A DNA stretch of 64,000 nucleotides from Acanthosepion lycidas (Eukaryota > Mollusca > Cephalopoda > Sepiida > Sepiidae): NCBI GenBank assembly GCA_963932145.1, contig OZ010611.1, positions 57,669,292 to 57,733,291 of the forward strand, written 5' to 3'. Position 1 is the first letter of the stretch. Each line of letters opens with the position of its first letter. The notes beneath the pieces were generated by a model. It was not told the origin of the DNA, did no database searches, and saw only the letters and a list, made by a program, of their open reading frames with translations. Positions 52,401-62,945 of this stretch are shown in pieces. The translations under genes were made by a program, and so were the position numbers.

Positions 52401-53458
52401 GTATTATTCTCTTCTGTTTGACCCTTGTCTTTAGCTTTTTCTTCTATATTTAACATTATGTAGAGGCAAGGCCCCCCTCTAAATCTGAATTGAAATTATT
52501 TTTCATTCTAATTCATAGAAATGGAGTAGCGTGCAATGGTCTCGTCTCATACAACTGTGAGTTAGTAGAAAAATTTGTGGGCAGAAAATGGGTGATCATT
52601 GACTTAATCTCTTCTGTTTGTGCCTTGTCTTTAGCTTTTTCTTCTATATTTAACATTATGTAGAGGCAAGGCCCCCCTCTAAATCTGGATTGAAATTATT
52701 TTTCATTCTAATTCATAGAAATGGAGTAGCGTGCAATGGTGACGTCTCATACAACTGTGAGGTAGTAGAAAAATTTGTGGGCACGAAATGGGTGATCATT
52801 GACTTATTCTCTTCTGTTTGTGCTTTGTCTTTAGCTTTTTCTTCTATATTTAACATTATGTAGAGGGAAGGCCCCCCTCTAAATCTGGATTGAAATTATT
52901 TTTCATTCTAATTCATAGAAATGGAGTAGCATGCAATGGTGTCGTCTCATACAACTGTGAGTTAGTAGAAAAATGTTTGGGCACAAAATGGGTGGTCAGT
53001 GTCTTATTCTCTTCTGTTTTTGCCTTGTCTTTAGCTTTTTCTTCTATATTTAACATTATGTAGAGGCAAGGCCCCCCCTCTAAATCTGGATTGAAATTAT
53101 TTTTCATTCTAATTCATAGAAATGGAGTAGCGTGCAATGGTGTCATCTCATACAACTGTGAGTTAGAAGTAAAATTTGGGGACAGAAAATGGGTGATCAG
53201 TGTCTTATTCTCTCCTGTTTGTGCCTTGTCTTTACCTTTTTCTTCTATATTTAACATTATGTAGAGGCAAGGCCCCCCTCTAAATCTGGATTGAAATTAT
53301 TTTTCATTCTAATTCATAGAAATGGAGTAGCGTGCAATGGTGTCGTCTCATACAACTGTGAGTTAGTAGAAAAATTTGTGGGCACAAAATGGGTGAACAG
53401 TGACTTATTCTGTTCTGTTTGAGCCTTGTCTTTAACTTTTTCTTCTATATTTAACATT
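49422..53458 (+). repeat. Large higher-order repeat, unit 2 (4,037 bp, ~20 monomers)
   Basis: Copy of 45,585-49,421. It has one extra monomer near 52,560-52,760 (with GGGCAGAAAATGG, CATTGACTTAATC and GGTGACGTC), so the offset rises from 3,837 to 4,037 bp. A few single-base differences were seen (GTGGCCAGAAAATGG near 50,770, GCGTGTAATGG near 52,130, AATTGGTGGGC near 49,540). The right boundary is sharp: the next base pairs after 53,458 differ from those that follow unit 1. Confidence 0.88.
50424..50657 (+). repeat. 234 bp monomer, second copy of the 34 bp duplication
   Basis: Same internal 34 bp duplication as at 46,587-46,820, exactly 3,837 bp downstream, with both AAATGGAGTAG copies at 50,485 and 50,519. 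It was copied along with the whole higher-order unit and is a good landmark for the unit. Confidence 0.9.
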
Positions 53459-56400
53459 ATGTAGAGGCAAGGCCCCCCACTAAATCTGGATTGAAATTAT
53501 TTTTCATTCTAATTCATAGAAATGGAGTAGCGTGCAATGGTGTCGTCTCATACAACTGTGAGTTAGTAGAAAAATTTGTGGGCACAAAATGGGTGATCAG
53601 TGTCATATTCTCTTCTGTTTGTGCCTTGTCTTTACCTTTTTCTTCTATATTTAATATTATGTAGAGGCAAGGCCCCCCTCTAAATCTGGATTGAAATTAT
53701 TTTTCATTCTAATTCATAGAAATGCAGTAGCGTGCAATGGTGTCGTCTCATACAACTGTGAGTTAGTAGAAAAATTTGTTGTCACAAAATGGGTGATCAG
53801 TGTCTTATTCTCTTCTGTTTGTGCCTTGTCTTTAGCTTTTTCTTCTATATTTAACATTATGTAGAGGCAAGGCCCCCCTCTAAATCTGGATTGAAATTAT
53901 TTTTCATTCTAATTCATAGAAATGGAGTAGCGTGCAATGGTGTCGTCTCATCCTACTGTGAGTTAGTAGAAATATTTGTGGGCACAAAATGGTTGATCAA
54001 TGACTTATTCTGTTCTGTTTGAGCCTTGTCTTTAACTTTTTCTTCTATATTTAACATTATGTAGAGGCAAGGCCCCCCTCTAAATCTGGATTGAAATTAT
54101 TTTTCATTCTAATTCATAGAAATGGAGTAGCGTGCAATGGTGTCGTCTCATACAACTGTGAGTTAGTAGAAAAATTTGTGGGCACAAAATGTTTGATCAG
54201 AGTCTTATTTTCTTCTGTTTTTGCCTTGTCTTTAGCTTTTCCTTTTATATTTAACATTATGTAGAGGCAAGACCCCCCTCTAAATCTGGATTGAAATTAT
54301 TTTTCATTCTAATTCATAGAAATGGAGTAGCGTGCAATGGTGTCGTCTCATACAACTGTGATTTACTAGAAAAATTTGTGGACACGAAATGGGTGTTCAG
54401 TGTCTTATTCTCTTCTGTTTGTGCCTTGTCTTTAGCTTTTTCTTCTATATTTAACATTATGTAGAGGCAAGGCCCCACCTCTAAATCTGGATTGAAATTA
54501 TTTTTCATTCTAATTCATAGAAATGGAGTAGCGTGCAATGGTGTCGTCTCATACAACTGTGAGTTAGTAGAAAAATTTGTGGGCACAAAATGTTTGATCA
54601 GAGTCTTATTTTCTTCTGTTTTTGCCTTGTCTTTAGCTTTTCCTTTTATATTTAACATTATGTAGAGGTAAGTCCCACCTCTAATTCTGGATTGAAATTA
54701 TTTTTCATTCTAATTCATAGAAATGGAGTAGCGTGCAATGGTGTCGTCTCATACAACTGTGAGTTAGTAGAAAAATTTGTGGGCACAAAATGGGTGATCA
54801 GTGCCTTATTCTCTTCTGTTTGTGCCTTGTCTTTATCTTTTTCTTCTATATTTAACATTATGTAGAGGCAAGGCCCCGCTCTAAATCTGGATTGAAATTA
54901 TTTTTCATTCTAATTCATAGAAATGGAGTAGCATGCAATGGTGTCGTCTCATACAACTGTGAGTTAGTAGAAAAATTTGTGGGCACAAAATGGGTGAACA
55001 GTGCCTTATTCTCTTCTGTTTGTGCCTTGTCTTTACCTTTTTCTTCTATATTTAACATTATGTAGAGGCAAGGCCCCGCTCTAAATCTGGATTGAAATTA
55101 TTTTTCATTCTAATTCATAGAAATGGAGTAGCATGCAATGGTGTCGTCTCATACAACTGTGAGTTAGTAGAAAAATTTGTGGGCACAAAATGTTTGATCA
55201 GAGTCTTATTTTCTTCTGTTTTTGCCTTGTCTTTAGCTTTTCCTTTTATATTTAACATTATGTAGAGGCAAGTCCCACCTCTAATTCTGGATTGAAATTA
55301 TTTTTCATTCTAATTCATAGAAATGGAGTAGCGTGCAATGGTGTCGTCTCATACAACTGTGAGTTAGTAGAAAAATTTGTGGTCAAAAAATGGGTGATCA
55401 GTGCCTTATTCTCCTCTGTTTGTGCCTTGTCTTTACCTTTTTCTTCTATATTTAACATTATGTAGAGGCAAGACCCCCCTCTAAATCTGGATTGAAATTA
55501 TTTTTCATTCTAATTCATAGAAATGGAGTAGCGTGCAATGGTGTCGTCTCATACAACTGTGATTTACTAGAAAAATTTGTGGACACGAAATGGGTGTTCA
55601 GTGTCTTATTCTCTTCTGTTTGTGCCTGGTCTTTAGCTTTTTCTTCTATATTTAACATTATGTAGAGGCAAGGCCCCACCTCTAAATCTGGATTGAAATT
55701 ATTTTTCATTCTAATTCATAGAAATGGAGTAGCGTGCAATGGTGTCGTCTCATACAACTGTGAGTTAGTAGAAAAATTTGTGGGCACAAAATGTTTGATC
55801 AGAGACTTATTTTCTTCTGTTTTTGCCTTGTCTTTAGCTTTTCCTTTTATATTTAACATTATGTAGAGGTAAGTCCCACCTCTAATTCTGGATTGAAATT
55901 ATTTTTCATTCTAATTCATAGAAATGGAGTAGCGTGCAATGGTGTCGTCTCATACAACTGTGAGTTAGTAGAAAAATTTGTGGGCACAAAATGGGTGATC
56001 AGTGCCTTTTTCTCTTCTGTTTGTGCCTTGTCTTTACCTTTTTCTTCTATATTTAACATTATGTAGAGGCAAGGCCCCGCTCTAAATCTGGATTGAAATT
56101 ATTTTTCATTCTAATTCATAGAAATGGAGTAGCATGCAATGGTGTCGTCTCATACAACTGTGAGTTAGTAGAAAAATTTGTGGGCACAAAATGGGTGAAC
56201 AGTGACTTATTCTCTTCTGTTTGAGCCTTGTCTTTAGCTTTTTCTTCTATATTTAACATTATGTAGAGGCAAGGCCCCCCTCTAAATCTGGATTGAAATT
56301 ATTTTTCATTCTAATTCATAGAAATGGAGTAGCGTGCAATGGTGTCGTCTCATACAACTGTGAGTTAGTAGAAAAATTTGTGGGCACAAAATGTTTGATC

Positions 56401-59400
56401 AGAGTCTTATTCTCTTCTGTTTTTGCCTTGTCTTTAGCTTTTTCTTCTATATTTAACATTATGTAGAGGCAAGGCCCCCCTCTAAATCTGGATTGAAATT
56501 ATTTTTCATTCTAATTCATAGAAATGCAGTAGCGTGCAATGGTGTCGTCTCATACAACTGTGAGTTAGTAGAAAAATTTGTGGGCACAAAAAGGGTGATC
56601 AGTGTCTTATTCTCTTCTGTTTGTGCCTTGTCTTTAGCTTTTTCTTCTATATTTAACATTATGTAGAGGCAAGGCCACCCTCTAAATCTGGATTAAAAAT
56701 TATTTTTCATTCTATTTCATAGAAATGGAGTAGCATGCAATGGTGTCGTCTCATCCTACTGTGAGTGAGTAGAAATATTTGTGGGCACAAAATGGGTGAT
56801 CAATGACTTATTCTGTTCGGTTTGACCCTTGTCTTTACCTTTTTCTTCTATATTAACATTATGTAGAGGCAAGGCCCCCCCTCTAAATCTGGATTGAAAA
56901 TATTTTTCATTCTAATTCATAGAAATGGAGTAACGTGCAATGGTGTCGTCTCATACAACTGTGATTTACTAGAAAAATTTGTGGACACGAAATGGGTGAT
57001 CAGTGTCTTATTCTCTTCGGTTTGTGCCTTGTCTTTAGCTTTTTCTTCTATATTTAACATTATGTAGAGGCAAGGCCCCACCTCTAAATCTGGATTGAAA
57101 TTATTTTTCATTCTAATTCATAGAAATGGAGTAGCGTGCAATGGTGACGTCTCATACAACTGTGAGGTAGTAGAAAAATTTGTGGGCACGAAATGGGTGA
57201 TCATTGACTTATTCTCTTCTGTTTGTGCTTTGTCTTTAGCTTTTTCTTCTATATTTAACATTATGTAGAGGCAAGGCCCCCCTCTAAATCTGGATTGAAA
57301 TTATTTTTCATTCTAATTCATAGAAATGGAGTAGCGTGCAATGGTGTCGTCTCATACAACTGTGAGTTAGTAGAAAAATTTGTGGGCACAAAATGTTTGA
57401 TCAGAGTCTTATTTTCTTCTGTTTTTGCCTTGTCTTTAGCTTTTCCTTTTATATTTAACATTATGTAGAGGCAAGTCCCACCTCTAATTCTGGATTGAAA
57501 TTATTTTTCATTCTAATTCATAGAAATGGAGTAGCGTGCAATGGTGTCGTCTCATACAACTGTGAGTTAGTAGAAAAATTTGTGGTCAAAAAATGGGTGA
57601 TCAGTGCCTTATTCTCCTCTGTTTGTGCCTTGTCTTTACCTTTTTCTTCTATATTTAACATTATGTAGAGGCAAGACCCCACTCTAAATCTGGATTGAAA
57701 TTATTTTTCATTCTAATTCATAGAAATGGAGTAGCGTGCAATGGTGTCGTCTCATACAACTGTGATTTACTAGAAAAATTTGTGGACACGAAATGGGTGA
57801 TCAGTGTCTTATTCTCTTCTGTTTGTCCCTTGTCTTTAGCTTTTTCTTCTATATTTAACATTATGTAGAGGCAAGGCCCCACCTCTAAATCTGGATTGAA
57901 ATTATTTTTCATTCTAATTCATAGAAATGGAGTAGCGTGCAATGGTGTCGTCTCATACAACTGTGAGTTAGTAGAAAAATTTGTGGGCACAAAATGTTTG
58001 ATCAGAGTCTTATTTTCTTCTGTTTTTGCCTTGTCTTTAGCTTTTCCTTTTATATTTAACATTATGTAGAGGCAAGTCCCACCTCTAATTCTGGATTGAA
58101 ATTATTTTTCATTCTAATTCATAGAAATGGAGTAGCGTGCAATGGTGTCGTCTCATACAACTGTGAGTTAGTAGAAAAATTTGTGGGCACAAAATGGGTG
58201 ATCAGTGCCTTATTCTCTTCTGTTTGTGCCTTGTCTTTACCTTTTTCTTCTATATTTAACATTATGTAGAGGCAAGGCCCCGCTCTAAATCTGGATTGAA
58301 ATTATTTTTCATTCTAATTCATAGAAATGGAGTAGCGTGCAATGGTGTCGTCTCATACAACTGTGAGTTAGTAGAAAAATTTGTGGGCACAAAATGGGTG
58401 AACAATGACTTATTCTCTTCTGTTTGAGCCTTGTCTTTAGCTTTTTCTTCTATATTTAACATTATGTAGAGGCAAGGCCCCCCTCTAAATCTGGATTGAA
58501 ATTATTTTTCATTCTAATTCATAGAAATGGAGTAGCGTGCAATGGTGTCGTCTCATACAACTGTGAGTTAGTAGAAAAATTTGTGGGCACAAAATGTTTG
58601 ATCAGAGTCTTATTCTCTTCTGTTTTTGCCTTGTCTTTAGCTTTTTCTTCTATATTTAACATTATGTAGAGGCAAGGCCCCCCTCTAAATCTGGATTGAA
58701 ATTATTTTTCATTCTAATTCATAGAAATGCAGTAGCGTGCAATGGTGTCGTCTCATACAACTGTGAGTTAGTAGAAAAATTTGTGGGCACAAAATGTTTG
58801 ATCAGAGTCTTATTTTCTTCTGTTTTTGCCTTGTCTTTAGCTTTTCCTTTTATATTTAACATTATGTAGAGGCAAGTCCCACCTCTAATTCTGGATTGAA
58901 ATTATTTTTCATTCTAATTCATAGAAATGGAGTAGCGTGCAATGGTGTCGTCTCATCCTACTGTGAGTGAGTAGAAATATTTGTGGGCACAAAATGGGTG
59001 ATCAATGACTTATTCTGTTCGGTTTGACCCTTGTCTTTACCTTTTTCTTCTATATTAACATTATGTAGAGGCAAGGCCCCCCCCCTAAATCTGGAGTGAA
59101 ATTATTTTTCATTCTAATTCATAGAAATGGAGTAACGTGCAATGGTGTCGTCTCATACAACTGTGAGTTAGTAGAAAAATTTTTGGGCACAAAATGGGTG
59201 ATCAGTGTCTTATTCTCTTCTGTTTTTGCCTTGTCTTTAGCTTTTTCTTCTATATTTAACATTATGTAGAGGCAAGGCCCCCCCTCTAAATCTGGATTGA
59301 AAATATTTTTCATTCTAATTCATAGAAATGGAGTAACGTGCAATGGTGTCGTCTCATACAACTGTGATTTACTAGAAAAATTTGTGGACACGAAATGGGT

Positions 59401-60265
59401 GATCAGTGTCTTATTCTCTTCTGTTTGTGCCTTGTCTTTAGCTTTTTCTTCTATATTTAACATTATGTAGAGGCAAGGCCCCACCTCTAAATCTGGATTG
59501 AAATTATTTTTCATTCTAATTCATAGAAATGGAGTAGCGTGCAATGGTGTTGTCTCATACAACTGTGAGTTAGTAGAAAAATTTGTGGGCTCAAAATGGG
59601 TGATCAGTGTATTATTCTCTTCTGTTTGGCCCTTGTCTTTAACTTTTTCTTCTATATTTAACATTATGTAGAGGCAAGGCCCCCCTCTAAATCTGAATTG
59701 AAATTATTTTTCATTCTAATTCATAGAAATGGAGTAGCGTGCAATGGTGTCGTCTCATACAACTGTGAGTTAGTAGAAAAATTTGTGTGCAGAAAATGGG
59801 TGATCATTGACTTAATCTCTTCTGTTTGTGCTTTGTCTTTAGCTTTTTCTTCTATATTTAACATTATGTAGAGGCAAGGCCCCCCTCTAAATCTGGATTG
59901 AAATTATTTTTCATTCTAATTCATAGAAATGGAGTAGCATGCAATGGTGTCGTCTCATACAACTGTGAGTTAGTAGAAAAATGTGTGGGCACAAAATGGG
60001 TGATCAGTGTCTTATTCTCTTCTGTTTGTGCCTTGTCTTTAGCTTTTTCTTCTATATTTAACATTATGTAGAGGCAAGGCCCCCCTCTAAATCTGGATTG
60101 AAATTATTTTTCATTCTAATTCATACAAATGGAGTAGCGAGCAATGGTGTCGTCTCATACAAATGTGATTTAGTAGAAAAATTTGAGGGCACAAAATGGG
60201 TGATCAGTGACTTATTCTCTTCTGTTTGAGTCTTGTCTTTAGCTTTTTCTTCTATATTTAACATT
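53459..60265 (+). repeat. Array zone 5b: 0.6-1.2 kb mosaics with CTAATTCTGG monomers
   Basis: Monomers with TTTTCCTTTTATATTT followed by AAGTCCCACCTCTAATTC occur near 54,650, 55,250, 55,850, 57,460, 58,060 and 58,860, often 600 bp apart. A 1,201 bp offset links 54,259 onward with 55,460 onward as far as about 56,260. The pair CATCCTACTGTGAGTGAG and TTCGGTTTGACCC is at about 56,750 and 58,955. No non-satellite sequence was found. Confidence 0.75.
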
Positions 60266-60573
60266 ATGTAGAGGCAAGGCCCCCTTCTAAATCTGGATTG
60301 AAATTATTTTTCATTCTAATTCATAGAAATGGAGTAGCGTGCAATGGTTTCCTCTCATACAACTGTGAGTCAGTTGAAAAATTTTGTCGGCCCAAAATGG
60401 GTGATCAGTGTCTTATTGTCTTCTGTTTCTGCCTTATATTTACCTTTTTCTTCTATATTTAACATTATTTAGAGGCAAAGCCACCCTCTAAATCTGGCTT
60501 TAAATTATTTTTCATTCTAATTCATAGAAATGTTGTAGCGTTCAATGGTGTCGTCTCATACAACTATGAGTTA
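60266..60573 (+). repeat. Diverged terminal monomers at the array edge
   Basis: The last full monomer (60,266-60,466) and the final partial one (60,467-60,573, about 107 bp) carry many private changes close together: GGTTTCCTCTC, GAGTCAGTTG, AATTTTGTCGGCCC, TTATTGTCTTC, GCCTTATATTTACC, ATTATTTAGAGG, CTGGCTTTAAATT, AATGTTGTAGCGTTC and ACTATGAG. Match to the satellite stops after GAGTTA at 60,573. Confidence 0.88.
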
Positions 60574-60967
60574 TGTCGCGGTCGCCATTAGCCGCTCCTT
60601 AGAAAGACGGCCTTGTACTTCACAACTCCTGATCTCGTAGATTTAAGTCAAGGAACATGCGAGAAACCAAACGACTAGTTCAATATCGTTGATGCCAAAC
60701 CGTACCTCGTGAGCATTGGATTATGCAGCGCTTTCTCAAACATCGGTCAACAATTGTATTAATTTAATATCTACGCTTTTCTACTCCCTCTAGCCGGGGA
60801 GTTAATATCTGGTCGGACCTGCCGGACCATTTTGATTTTACCTTGGATTACCTTTGGACAATTTTTGCATTGGACAAGTGTTTTTATCAATCAGACAATG
60901 ACTGACACAAGGTCATTAAAAAAGGATCCGCCGGAATATATCGGTAAGGAAAGTAACTCAAGAAAAA
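60574..60967 (+). other. Leader (5' UTR-like) of the LINE
   Basis: About 390 bp between the satellite and the first convincing ORF1 ATG at 60,968. It is not satellite, has no recognisable tRNA or 5S promoter boxes, and has no repeat I could find. It contains a short reading frame with an ATG at 60,898 that runs to 61,041 in another frame. That frame could be the true start of ORF1 followed by a frameshift, so the boundary of the leader is uncertain. An internal promoter is expected in such a leader from LINE biology, but none can be pointed to. Confidence 0.6.
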
Positions 60968-62945
60968 ATGAGGCAAGTGCCCACCTCAGTTCTTACTCAC
61001 AACGGAAAACCTCATCCTACAAATACGACCCTAACTCCTGAAATGGAGAACGAAAACCAGTTGCCTCCCCAAGAGGCATCCAACTTTGACCAAATGACTC
61101 ATCCTGAAGAGTCAACCAAAGCCGACCCTCCGCTTTCTAATAAGGCAACCGACTCAAACCAGCTGACTAATAACGATGCACTGACCGAGGAATCACCCTG
61201 TGGCTGGAAGACCCCACCCACCTGCATTTTCAATTTAAAGGATTTCCTGGAGAAGGCCGAAAATTATGCCCATCTCATTACAGATGGCGGCTTGGTGGTG
61301 GACCCCAGGATTTGGAGAAATACCTGGAAAGGTCTGTGTCCGTGTTTGTTGTCGACAAGAGTTTACATAAGATTTGCCGATCCACAAAAGACAACATTTT
61401 CAAGGCTCTGACGTCGTTTGGATTTTTCACAGCAAATTATCCGAGGTGCTGGTGCCTTTATGTGGGATGTACTGCTGCCCACACCCGAAGACTGTATTTC
61501 CTTGATTAATAAGGAGTTGATGACAAAAGACCTGATCCTCCGTACGGAATACAAGGGTATGAGGAAGACCAGGGTGGCAGTTTACGAAGTACCAGCTTAT
61601 GTCAAAGGAGAGGCGCTGGCTGCCTATTTCAAACAGTTTGGGCAGATAATCAGCGTCTCCTCCGACCGTGAACTAGGGGAATGGAGCTTCAATATGATGC
61701 CCTCGAAGGAGGCCTTCGGCTCCATTCCTAACTGTTTGAATATTGGCAAGAGGTCTTTACCTGTCATTGCGACTGGTAGAAAGCCGGCCTGCTGGAAGTG
61801 TGGAAAGCCTGGTCACCTGGCGCCTTCCTGTCCGGAGAAAGCGACCTCTGGGGTTCAGCCTGCCTCCGACAAAAACCCCCATCAGCCAACAATCAAGACT
61901 AGTAATGGGAAATCGTCCGATTTGGTGTTGCCGGCTACCCCTCTATCTAAGGAAACGGAAGGGGATTGGAAGGTTGTTAGAAAGAGTAAAGGGAAGGGAC
62001 AAACAACATCTATTACTTCCCCTAAGGCTTGTGCGTCCACGGACATGGACACTCCCCCTCCTCGCAGCCGTACGGGTGATACCTCGGTCACTGTTCCATG
62101 GACTGACAAAGATCCGTCCTTCGATAAAATCCAGGACATTATCAAGCTGAAGGAGTCTTTATCATCGTCAACATCATCTTCTGCAACAAAACCATCTTCG
62201 ACTCCGGCTTCTCCAGCGCCAAAATCATCGTTACAAACAGACTCTACTCGCCCTCATCCTCTGCCTCATTTTCCCCGTCCAATTTGAAGAAAAAACCCAA
62301 CACCTCAGCAAGAGCCCTCTCTTTCTCTCCGAAAAAGAAGGATGCAATTCCCTTGGTTAACACCAAACCTCCTGTACCGTCCCCTATAAAAAAAGACAGC
62401 TTTACGCCCGGGAAGCGACAGACGAGACCTTCGGAAGAAGCTGGCGGGAAAAAGAGGAAAGCTAAGCTGGCTTATAACACGGGGAAGAATGTCTGCCGTG
62501 TGACAATGGAAAGTGAGGAGAAGGCAAAGGATTTTGCTAAGAGGACCAATAATTTAAAAGTCCTCCTGGCCATGAAGAAATGCAGGGACCTGGACGATCC
62601 TACCAACTTTCCCAGGGCAAAGATGGTCCTGACTGTAGTCCGCATTGGGTCCGGTTCACGGCAGATCTGGAGCATGATAGAGGAGGCGAAAAGAGCTTCC
62701 CGGTGCCTTCTCAAATAGTCATCACGAACAATGACGAATTGAATAAACTGAAACAGTTCTGTTGTGGGAGGGTCCCTGTTTTGGTTCACCCCTCCCTATA
62801 CAGGGCTTTAAAATTAACATTCCCTTTGGATGTCGGAGGCTTGTCCCAGGATGGCTCCATCAAGACTGCGATGGGCACTGGTTCCATGGGTGAAGCTGTA
62901 GGCATTCTCACTCCGACTATGTTTCAGGGCGACGCCCAACCCTAA
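60968..62945 (+). pseudogene. LINE ORF1 protein with CCHC zinc knuckle, frameshifted
   Basis: ORF1 proteins bind the element's RNA to form the retrotransposition particle. The reading passes through several frames: 60,968 to about 61,308; a second frame to about 61,415; a third from about 61,418 to 62,200-62,287; a fourth to about 62,700; and a fifth to the TAA at 62,943-62,945. About 659 codon equivalents in all. In order it has an acidic, Asn/Pro-rich N-terminus, a segment ending in FNLKDFLEKAENY, an RRM-like stretch (about 61,540-61,750, RVAVYEVPAY then AYFKQFGQI), the knuckle CX2CX4HX4C (61,790-61,831), a Ser/Thr/Pro-rich linker, a Lys-rich segment (GGKKRKAKLAYNTGKNVCRV), and a C-terminal region I do not recognise. 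At least four frameshifts break it. The first is a probable one-base loss near 61,309. Confidence 0.85.
61790..61831 (+). other. CCHC zinc-knuckle motif in ORF1
   Basis: The motif reads CWKCGKPGHLAPSC, spacing C-X2-C-X4-H-X4-C, with all four zinc ligands present. Such knuckles bind single-stranded nucleic acid and are typical of ORF1 in several LINE clades and of retroviral Gag. Only one knuckle is seen. It follows directly after the RRM-like segment, an order known from L1/Tx1-type ORF1 proteins. Confidence 0.93.

Larger units (their letters stand above)
1..60573 (+). repeat. Satellite DNA array, ~200 bp monomer, about 300 tandem copies
   Basis: Every stretch from the first base to 60,573 is the same unit of about 200 bp, repeated head to tail with no inversion and no foreign insertion. 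I start the unit at ATGTAGAGGCAAGG. In order it holds: a C-tract (usually 5-6 C), an AT-rich segment, the GGAGTAGCGTGC and GGTGTCGTCTC segments that contain its only two CpG sites, a GTGAGTTAGTAGAAAAA segment, a TTTGTGGGCACAAA dyad, TGATCAGTG, and a 60 bp pyrimidine-rich tail ending in TTTAACATT. Most monomers are 198-201 bp, with length differences mainly in the C-tract. GC is about 36-37% by hand count of the consensus. Size, homogeneity and higher-order structure fit centromeric or pericentromeric heterochromatin, but that location is inferred. The left end is cut by the window. Confidence 0.98.

Noticed and set aside
1..60573. Dozens of 63-110 codon ORFs on both strands as genes
   Set aside because: They are copies of the satellite monomer read in one frame. 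Most break at the monomer boundary because 200 is not a multiple of three, many start at TTG, and no frame is protected from indels.
1..60573. CRISPR array
   Set aside because: The repeat covers the whole 200 bp period with no unique spacers, and no cas genes are present.
1..60573. Tandem rRNA, tRNA or snRNA gene cluster, or a tRNA-derived repeat
   Set aside because: I see no A/B box, no cloverleaf-like sequence and no rRNA-like segment in the monomer.
1..60573. CENP-B box in the monomer
   Set aside because: No match to the known box core (TTCG near CGGGA) was found on either strand. The monomer has only two CpGs, in other contexts.
1..60573. Viral or plasmid concatemer
   Set aside because: The 200 bp unit is too small to encode anything, copies are diverged, and higher-order structure indicates chromosomal satellite evolution.
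60800..60840. Hairpin in GGTCGGACCTGCCGGACC
   Set aside because: Only about four base pairs can form as a stem, too weak to call a structure.
60574..60967. LTR or a cellular gene in the leader region
   Set aside because: No terminal repeat, no long frame and no domain. Its position next to ORF1 fits a LINE leader.
61743..62150. 135-codon plus-strand frame over ORF1
   Set aside because: Arg/Leu-rich shadow of the zinc-knuckle frame. It lacks the motif and any recognisable domain.
61363..62789. Minus-strand ORFs of 63-105 codons over the LINE (61363-61554, 61882-62145, 62472-62789)
   Set aside because: They are shadows opposite ORF1, whose plus-strand reading has a zinc knuckle and family-like content.
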